18,053 bases of DNA, taken from CAZUVM01 sp964623885. Lineage in GTDB: Bacteria > Verrucomicrobiota > Verrucomicrobiia > Limisphaerales > UBA8199. The notes below the pieces were generated by a model, which worked only from the letters and a program-made list of their open reading frames with translations, was not told the origin of the DNA and searched no databases. Below are positions 15,201 to 18,053 of this stretch, piece by piece. The stretch is taken from positions 1 through 18,053 of the forward strand of contig CAZUVM010000067.1 of assembly GCA_964623885.1 (NCBI GenBank), written 5' to 3'. Every line of letters begins with the position of its first letter. Position 1 is the stretch's first letter. The position numbers were made by a program, and so were the translations under genes.

Positions 15201-17064
15201 CGAGGAGCGTGTTAAGCGCCATGTACTTCATCCACTCCTCGACATTGAGCCGCGCCTGGATGTCGGTGACGTAATTTGTGGACGCGTGCCCGTTGGTGCT
15301 GTTGAGCACCGCAATCAGGTCGATCACATCCGAAAAATCATTGGCGACAAAATTGTTCTGCTTGAAATAGGCATTGGCATAGACCGGCTGCGCAAAGTTG
15401 GCGCCATGCCAGCTCAGATCGGCCACGCTGTTCGAAGCCGATATGCAGAGAATCTGGTCGCGAATGCCCCGATACGAATTGCCTTCCGGGTCGAGCGGGA
15501 AACTGCGCTGAACGAAATCCGCGTTGTACTGTTCGTTCGCGGCGTAGGAACCGAACGAATTGTTGTCTGGCAGACCCGGCAGGTTCATCAGGTTGGTGCC
15601 GTTGACGCGAAGCTGAACCGCTTCGGAGATGGGCATCGGTACGCCGAGTCGACGAAACACCGCGCTGCCGAGGACCTGGCAAAAGGCAAATTGCGAATTC
15701 AAGTTGAGCCCCGCCTGGCCTTTCCACAACCGATCGCCGGGAATATTGACGTGATAATTGTTGGGGTTCGACTGGCGGGTGCCGTGGCCGCGATTGCGCA
15801 CGCCAAGGTTATGGCGAACCTGCGTGCGCGTCCCTTCAGTTACCACGCCGTCCATGCTGATCCAGGTGGCATTCATTTGCGCGTCACTGTCGGAATCCGG
15901 GCACTGCCGGCCAATGGCATACAACTCCGCCCGTTCCATCTCTGTCATGATGAGGCGATAAATCGGCTGCGCCCCCGCGTACGCCTCACTGTCGACCTGG
16001 TACAGGAGGTTGGCTGTGCGCAACGAGTTGGTTGGCGGGAGCACGTTCGGATAGATGCGCATGTGGCCTTCCAGGTCAGTGGCCTGGATGAAGAATTCGA
16101 TTACTGTTCCCTCTGGCTGCGTGGGGAGAAGCGCAGCATAGATGCCGTCGCCGGCCAGCCCGTCATTATGCGCGCCGTCGTCGAACATCGGCGCGGCCGC
16201 AAACGCGGGAGGGTTGGCGGTGGTGGCGTTGCGATAGAAGACAGTTGCAGCCACGCCACTCGCATGCTCATCCACGAGCCGCGCGCTTACGGTGACCACA
16301 TCGGTGGGGTGCGGAATCGCGGGCGAATGGCTGACGTCCACAATGAAGGGGGCGACGTTGGTTTGGGCCACCGAGTTCGGTTGGCCGGGCGTACCGCCGA
16401 CGGTGAGGCTCGAACACCAGTTCTGGGCGTAGTTGATAGATAGCGCGGGATTAATCAATTCCAGTGAACTGCCACCCCCATCGTGCGCCGCGGACCATTC
16501 CCAACCCATGTGTCCGTAGATTGTGTAGCCGTTGGTGGACAGGATCCGCGCGGCCCAATCGCCGTCACTATAGTAGGTGAGCGAGCTGATGGTATTGCTC
16601 GCGGCGTCTTGTAGTTCGAGCGTGTGGCCGTGGAGCGGTCCCGCCGAAGCGGCGACCACATTGCTCACAGTAGGATAGTTTGACTGGAATGTGGCAATGT
16701 CGGCCGGCACGACCAGGTAACCGGCCGCCGCCAAGACTGTGTTGGTCGGGAAGACAAATTCGAGTCCGCGGCTGAACCGCCAGCCTGACAGGTTCACGTT
16801 GGTGGTCGCGGGATTGCACAGCTCGACCCATTCCTCCAGCACGTTGGTGGAATTAGGGTGGTACATGAGCTCGTTGATGCGGATTGGGCCGCCGGCGGCG
16901 CCGCGAACAGGTTCGGCGGTCAGCAGCAAGAGCAGGGCACATGGCCAAACTGAAGTGAATAAACGCGAGGAAGAAAGCCCGCCAAAATAAGTTTGCACAA
17001 CACGACATTCTCTCAGACGAGGAGACTTGACACCAAGGAAATTCCTCACTTTGAAGCAAACCAT
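9238..17064 (-). CDS. Giant secreted lamin-tail / CotH / beta-helix protein
   Basis: About 2,608 residues, counted from ATG 17064. The frame opens further to a TTG at 17079, and a GTG at 16998 would give a more usual signal peptide; the hydrophobic 'WPCALLLLLTAEPVRG' must be the export signal. Domains in order (approximate): lamin-tail 60-200 ('INELMYHP...EEWVELCNP'); a beta-sandwich linker to 360; CotH-like domain 366-720 with 'LPYDLDTLMGRG' near 650 as the kinase Asp motif; right-handed beta-helix 835-1195; chitobiase-type sandwich about 1280-1355; lamin-tail modules 1364-1645 (two); jelly-roll 1665-1835 ('WRWDNSGGTNLGTTW'); lamin-tail modules 1840-2128 (two), 2131-2285 and 2291-2470; calcium-loop repeats 'DTDGDGLPDAWE' and 'DPDGDGFSNLQE' near 2475-2520; and a C-terminal beta domain ending 'RYYRLVTP'. 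There is no PEP-CTERM or sortase signal. It is probably a surface or exported structural/adhesive protein; the role is inferred. Confidence 0.9.
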   Translation of the reverse strand: MVCFKVRNFLGVKSPRLRECRVVQTYFGGLSSSRLFTSVWPCALLLLLTAEPVRGAAGGPIRINELMYHPNSTNVLEEWVELCNPATTNVNLSGWRFSRGLEFVFPTNTVLAAAGYLVVPADIATFQSNYPTVSNVVAASAGPLHGHTLELQDAASNTISSLTYYSDGDWAARILSTNGYTIYGHMGWEWSAAHDGGGSSLELINPALSINYAQNWCSSLTVGGTPGQPNSVAQTNVAPFIVDVSHSPAIPHPTDVVTVSARLVDEHASGVAATVFYRNATTANPPAFAAAPMFDDGAHNDGLAGDGIYAALLPTQPEGTVIEFFIQATDLEGHMRIYPNVLPPTNSLRTANLLYQVDSEAYAGAQPIYRLIMTEMERAELYAIGRQCPDSDSDAQMNATWISMDGVVTEGTRTQVRHNLGVRNRGHGTRQSNPNNYHVNIPGDRLWKGQAGLNLNSQFAFCQVLGSAVFRRLGVPMPISEAVQLRVNGTNLMNLPGLPDNNSFGSYAANEQYNADFVQRSFPLDPEGNSYRGIRDQILCISASNSVADLSWHGANFAQPVYANAYFKQNNFVANDFSDVIDLIAVLNSTNGHASTNYVTDIQARLNVEEWMKYMALNTLLDNDETCLANGVGDDYALYRGTVDTRFLALPYDLDTLMGRGLTTVPPQHSIFRMNALPVMDRFMKTPEFAPIYYKWLKAYIDSTFAPAEMNPLLDQLLNTYLPQGTLDRMKAFNAAQVAWVLSQIPLTLTVTNNLPVQNGYPRTTVPTVALSGVANAVDTRVVLINGSPATWTAWQGTWSASSVNLNPGINRILVQCLGTNGLEFARSNVDIWYDRGVVQTVGGTIASDTTWTSAGGPYNVTSSVTVNSGATLTIQPGTTLYLGSGVNVVVANGGRLLAEGTAAAPIRFTVAPGSGVSWGGLTINGAPGSSETRIAYAYFEGNGSTCIEVAGGTLYLDHTTFLTTTHQYVSLDSSSFLISACVFPTTTAPFELLHGTGGIKAGGHGIVRDCFFGSTTGYNDIMDFTGGNRDLNQPIVQYYNNVFTGASDDILDLDGTDAWIEGNIFLHSHQNGSPDSSSGVSGGSYGSDTSEITIIGNIFYDCDQAAMAKEGNFFTLLNNTIVHQTHVGGTDTDPAVVCVEDGGVAEARGMYLEGNIIYDAEKLVRNLTNAIVTFSNNLMPFTWVGPGGGNATNNPLLKYVPQVSETYFTTWDQAQVMRDWFSLLPGSPAHSAGPNGRDQGGVIPLGASISGEPLGTNNQTSAVLKVGTVRSGSGMPVAGWPNGAGYTHYKWQLDGGAWNAETPTSTPISLTGLANGPHQVQVSGKRDAGTYQDTSDLGADALITTSLTWVVDTTYVPPNRPTVRLNEILAQNSTALTNGGTTPDLIELYNYGTNSVALAGMGLSDNAALPYKYTFPTNAPALAPCQYLVLFADSQPTNGIHLGFALKASRDDVYLHDSAAHGGALLDSVVFGMQVADLSLGRAADGTWVPCVPTFGGNNSPLPLADSHALRINEWLADEQFAANNDFIEIFNPSALPAALGGCFLSDSEGAPQLNPIPTLSFIGAHGYAVFTADGDVSQGADHVNFKLNANGGLILLSAPDGNPIDVINYGPQRTDVAEGRSPSGSDTLADFMQPTPGAPNPVPNGITSVTNINATAVQLLTVTNYWRWDNSGGTNLGTTWLQTGFNDAAWSSGLGLFGYETTPAEYPYAFQTYIPAPNQAGGHITVYYRAHFPWSGSLSNFTLLSTNYIDDGAVYYLNGTRVGSLRMPATVTYNTLATQQMVEGSAELLQFPTNNLVRGDNVMAVEVHQNATSSSDDVFGMLLSGVQYTTNIVTSTVGVPVVLNEVFASNHSYTNSAGATPDWIELFNPSTNPVSLADLSLTDEPNTPRKFVFAPGTLIGAGGFLQLYCDNNAPISRTNTGFALSASGAGLYLFGSAASGGGLIDALTFGLQTPDFAVGRVPNGSGDWQLTTPTPAGPNSAAGLGALANVTVNEWMADPASGSDWFELYNGGEQPVSLGGLFFTDDLTKKTLSPMPPLSFIGAGANGYVQFLADNNPNAGAGHVKFKLSKSGDTVGLYSPAGILITAVSFGPQATGISEGRFPDGSSNIVSFSSTVSPGAGNYLPFGDLVVNEVLTHSDPPLEDAVEVYNAGATDVNIGGWFLSNSPNDLRKYRIPDGTTVPARGFKVFYEYEFNATNGVSTPFTFNSAHGDQAWLCQADAGGNLTGYRAGADFGAAANGVSFGRYTNTVGEVDFVAQSGLSFGATNPVTLEQFRSGMGAANSGPRVGPIVLNEIMFYPPSGAEDNTQDEFVELLNTTAYAVPLFDPAHPANTWRIKGGIDYVFPTGVTLPAGGMLLLVNFDPVADPIALVEFRNRYQLTNNTPLFGPYGGQLANAGESIALYRPDAPQAPPHPDVGYVPYILVEQVEYVNGAPWPIGAGGTGSSLQRSDPVAYGKDPANWFVGLPSAGRANFLDPADTDGDGLPDAWERQYFGSINDPRATPDADPDGDGFSNLQEYLAGTNPLDPNSLLRLDSASLSNGALALHFNAVAGHSYSVLWRMDTEAGVWLKLADIAPAAHDGPVVVNDATFTAAPARYYRLVTPRVP
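10680..11547 (-). repeat. Lamin-tail module pair, second copy (A'-B')
   Basis: This segment codes for about residues 1840-2128. A' starts 'LNEVFASN' with 'TPDWIELFN', 'GFALSASGAGLYL' and 'GGGLIDALTFGLQ'. B' starts 'VNEWMADP' with 'LSFIGAGANGYVQFLAD', 'HVKFKLSKSGD' and 'GPQATGISEGR'. It aligns block by block with the pair at 12130-12975. The two are separated by the jelly-roll segment. Boundaries are approximate. Confidence 0.75.
12130..12975 (-). repeat. Lamin-tail module pair, first copy (A-B)
   Basis: This segment codes for about residues 1364-1645 of the giant protein. It holds one module starting 'LNEILAQN' (A) and one starting 'INEWLADE' (B). A carries 'TPDLIELYN', 'GFALKASRDDVYL' and 'GGALLDSVVFGMQ'. 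B carries 'LSFIGAHGYAVFTAD', 'HVNFKLNANGG' and 'GPQRTDVAEGR'. The same pair in the same order recurs at 10680-11547. Boundaries are approximate. Confidence 0.75.
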
Positions 17065-17198
17065 TCTTGTTTTTTCCAAAACAAAATCGGGTCAGTTGAT
17101 GCTCGACTCGCGAGGCTGTTTGTCTAAAGTGCCCGCGTAATCCCGGGCGCCCCGAGCACGGATTGCGCTCCGGCGTTTGTGCAATGGCAGTTCAAACG

Positions 17199-17203
17199 AA
17201 AGG
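17199..17203 (+). promoter_or_regulatory. Ribosome binding site that decides the start at 17209
   Basis: AAAGG is followed after five bases by ATG 17209. This favours 17209 over the in-frame upstream ATG at 17179, which would add ten basic residues before the signal peptide. Confidence 0.5.
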
Positions 17204-17208
17204 TTCAG

Positions 17209-17637
17209 ATGAAATACTTCCTTGGTCTCGGTTTCATAGGCGCGGCGGTGGTCAACCTGCTGGCCGCGGATCCTCACGACAACAAACCACTTCGCGGTGA
17301 TTGGGTTCCCGTCAAGGCGGAGCTGGGCGGCCAACCGATGCCGAACGAGGTCCTTAAGACCATCACCATGAAACTGGGCGACGGCACGTACGACGTTTTG
17401 GTCGCCGGCGCACCGGACAAGGGCACGTACGAGATTGATCCTGCCGCCAAGCCTAAGGGCATGGTCATCAAGGGCACGGAAGGGCCGAACAAGGGCCGGG
17501 TCATTCCCGCCATTTACGAGCTGGAGGGCAAGACCCTGCGCATCTGCTATGACCTCTCCGGAGCCGAGCGGCCGAAGGACTTCAAGTCCGTCACGGGCAC
17601 AAAGCTATATCTAGTGACGTACCAGCGGAAGGAGTAG
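17209..17637 (+). CDS. Small secreted TIGR03067-like protein
   Basis: A 142-residue exported protein. Residues 1-20 ('MKYFLGLGFIGAAVVNLLAA') form a signal peptide with likely cleavage after 'NLLA'. The mature part matches the TIGR03067 type common in Planctomycetes and Verrucomicrobia: 'LRGDWVPVKAELGGQPMP' at the start (the family's 'GTW' position is 'GDW' here), a beta-rich middle with 'GTYEIDPAAKPKGM', 'IPAIYELEGKTLRICYDLSG' and a C-terminal 'LYLVTYQRK'. The fold is predicted to be a small lipocalin-like beta barrel; the biological role of the family is unknown. The start is chosen from the AAAGG site and the signal peptide. It is divergent from the giant lamin-tail gene across a gap of about 145 bp, which must contain both promoters, though I could not assign convincing -35/-10 boxes. 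Confidence 0.85.
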   Translation: MKYFLGLGFIGAAVVNLLAADPHDNKPLRGDWVPVKAELGGQPMPNEVLKTITMKLGDGTYDVLVAGAPDKGTYEIDPAAKPKGMVIKGTEGPNKGRVIPAIYELEGKTLRICYDLSGAERPKDFKSVTGTKLYLVTYQRKE

Positions 17638-17871
17638 GCGAGGGAGGAGTGATGCGAGATGCGTGACTCGTGCACGGCGGCGTTGTTTACCTAGCTTCCG
17701 AAATGGCAGGATCTGGAATAATCCCATGGTTCATACCAGTCTCACCTCGTCGAACCACTCAGCACGGGCGTTAAGGCAACCCAAAATGTGCATCAAACAC
17801 TCAATTTGCACGGTTGCAGGAGCTGTCATTATCGCTGGGTGGTCCTGGTCCGACTCTAATGCCGGCGGTGA

Positions 17872-18053
17872 GTCAGGCGCCCAGGACTTGGTCACAAGCC
17901 AAAGGTGAGGAGCGCGTTCAGTCTCGCCGCTGCGGCTCTTCAGTGTGTGCTCGTCGACATGACCCTCGTGACCGAGACGATGACCAGCGCCAGCAGACTG
18001 CTCGCCGGCATCGTGCTCATCGCTGCGGGTCTTTATCAGTGGACGCCACTGAA
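17872..18053 (+). pseudogene. DUF2182 membrane protein remnant, cut by window end
   Basis: From 17872 the frame is open to the window edge and reads 'FSLAAAALQCVLVD', then 'MTSASRLLAGIVLIAAGLYQ' followed by WTPL. This is the C-terminal part of DUF2182 (COG5486, predicted metal-binding integral membrane protein), whose members carry 'SP-LMMVSASPALG...AAGLYQLTPLK' at this place. The expected upstream half, with its conserved Met-rich membrane helix, is absent: the frame meets a TGA at 17869-17871. A short hydrophobic stretch in another frame at about 17790-17850 ('ICTVAGAVIIAGWSW') resembles the N-terminal first helix. The simplest reading is a gene with its central part deleted and a frame change, hence a pseudogene. 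The 3' end lies outside the window. An alternative is a short intact gene from GTG 17905. The stretch 17638-17871 holds no other convincing gene. Confidence 0.5.

Noticed and set aside
14893..16443. A 516-codon open frame on the plus strand
   Set aside because: It lies wholly antisense to the giant minus-strand gene, has no recognisable domain or signal, and its Arg/Val/His-rich composition is that of a complementary-strand shadow in GC-rich coding DNA.
17096..17128. Possible promoter TTGATG...TCTAAA before the TIGR03067-like gene
   Set aside because: The spacer is about 21 bases and both boxes are weak, so chance is the better explanation.
17663..17908. An 81-codon open frame on the plus strand
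   Set aside because: Most of it is Arg/Ser-rich without a ribosome site. Only its last third resembles a DUF2182 first helix, so I treat it as part of possible gene decay and not as a gene.

Overview
The window reads as bacterial chromosome from the Verrucomicrobiota, probably a Pedosphaera/Limisphaera-like soil or sediment lineage. This is inferred from gene content, not from a marker gene: a very large secreted lamin-tail/CotH protein rich in TNG/GTN motifs, a TIGR03067-type protein, a DUF4139 (MuiA-family) protein and a long protein of 'WAxxDPxAA' repeats are typical of that phylum or of the wider PVC group. I see no rRNA, tRNA, CRISPR array, insertion sequence or phage gene.

Layout. (1) 2-319: 3' end of a discoidin (F5/8 type C) protein, followed by a very strong palindrome. 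(2) 449-1531: secreted alpha/beta hydrolase of the xylanase/acetyl-esterase-like class. (3) 1602-2708: a short type II secretion/type IV pilus-class ATPase with no other secretion genes nearby. (4) 2851-4680: secreted DUF4140/DUF4139 protein. (5) 4732-6969: membrane-anchored protein of which about 600 residues are 19 tandem units of almost exactly 32 residues. (6) 7007-7699, minus strand: NarL/FixJ-class response regulator convergent with (5), without a kinase gene beside it. (7) 7700-7996: gene-free gap holding several DnaA-box-like nonamers, two of them as an inverted repeat. (8) 7997-9160: lipoprotein-like zinc aminopeptidase (COG4324 type, HELGH). (9) 9238-17064, minus strand: a secreted protein of about 2,608 residues combining lamin-tail, CotH-kinase-like, beta-helix, jelly-roll and calcium-loop modules. 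(10) 17209-17637: small secreted TIGR03067-like protein. (11) about 17872-18053: what looks like the broken 3' part of a DUF2182 membrane-protein gene, cut by the window edge.

Most products carry a signal peptide, lipobox or membrane anchor, so the region is mainly about the envelope and exported proteins. Genes 2 to 5 all read forward with gaps of 51-142 bp, but nothing shows that they form one operon or pathway. Convergent ends at 6969/7007 and 9160/9238 each hold a stem-loop. The items most worth a second look are the exact 32-residue repeat protein, the architecture of the giant protein (including a duplicated pair of lamin-tail modules around a jelly-roll), and the DnaA-box-like cluster.
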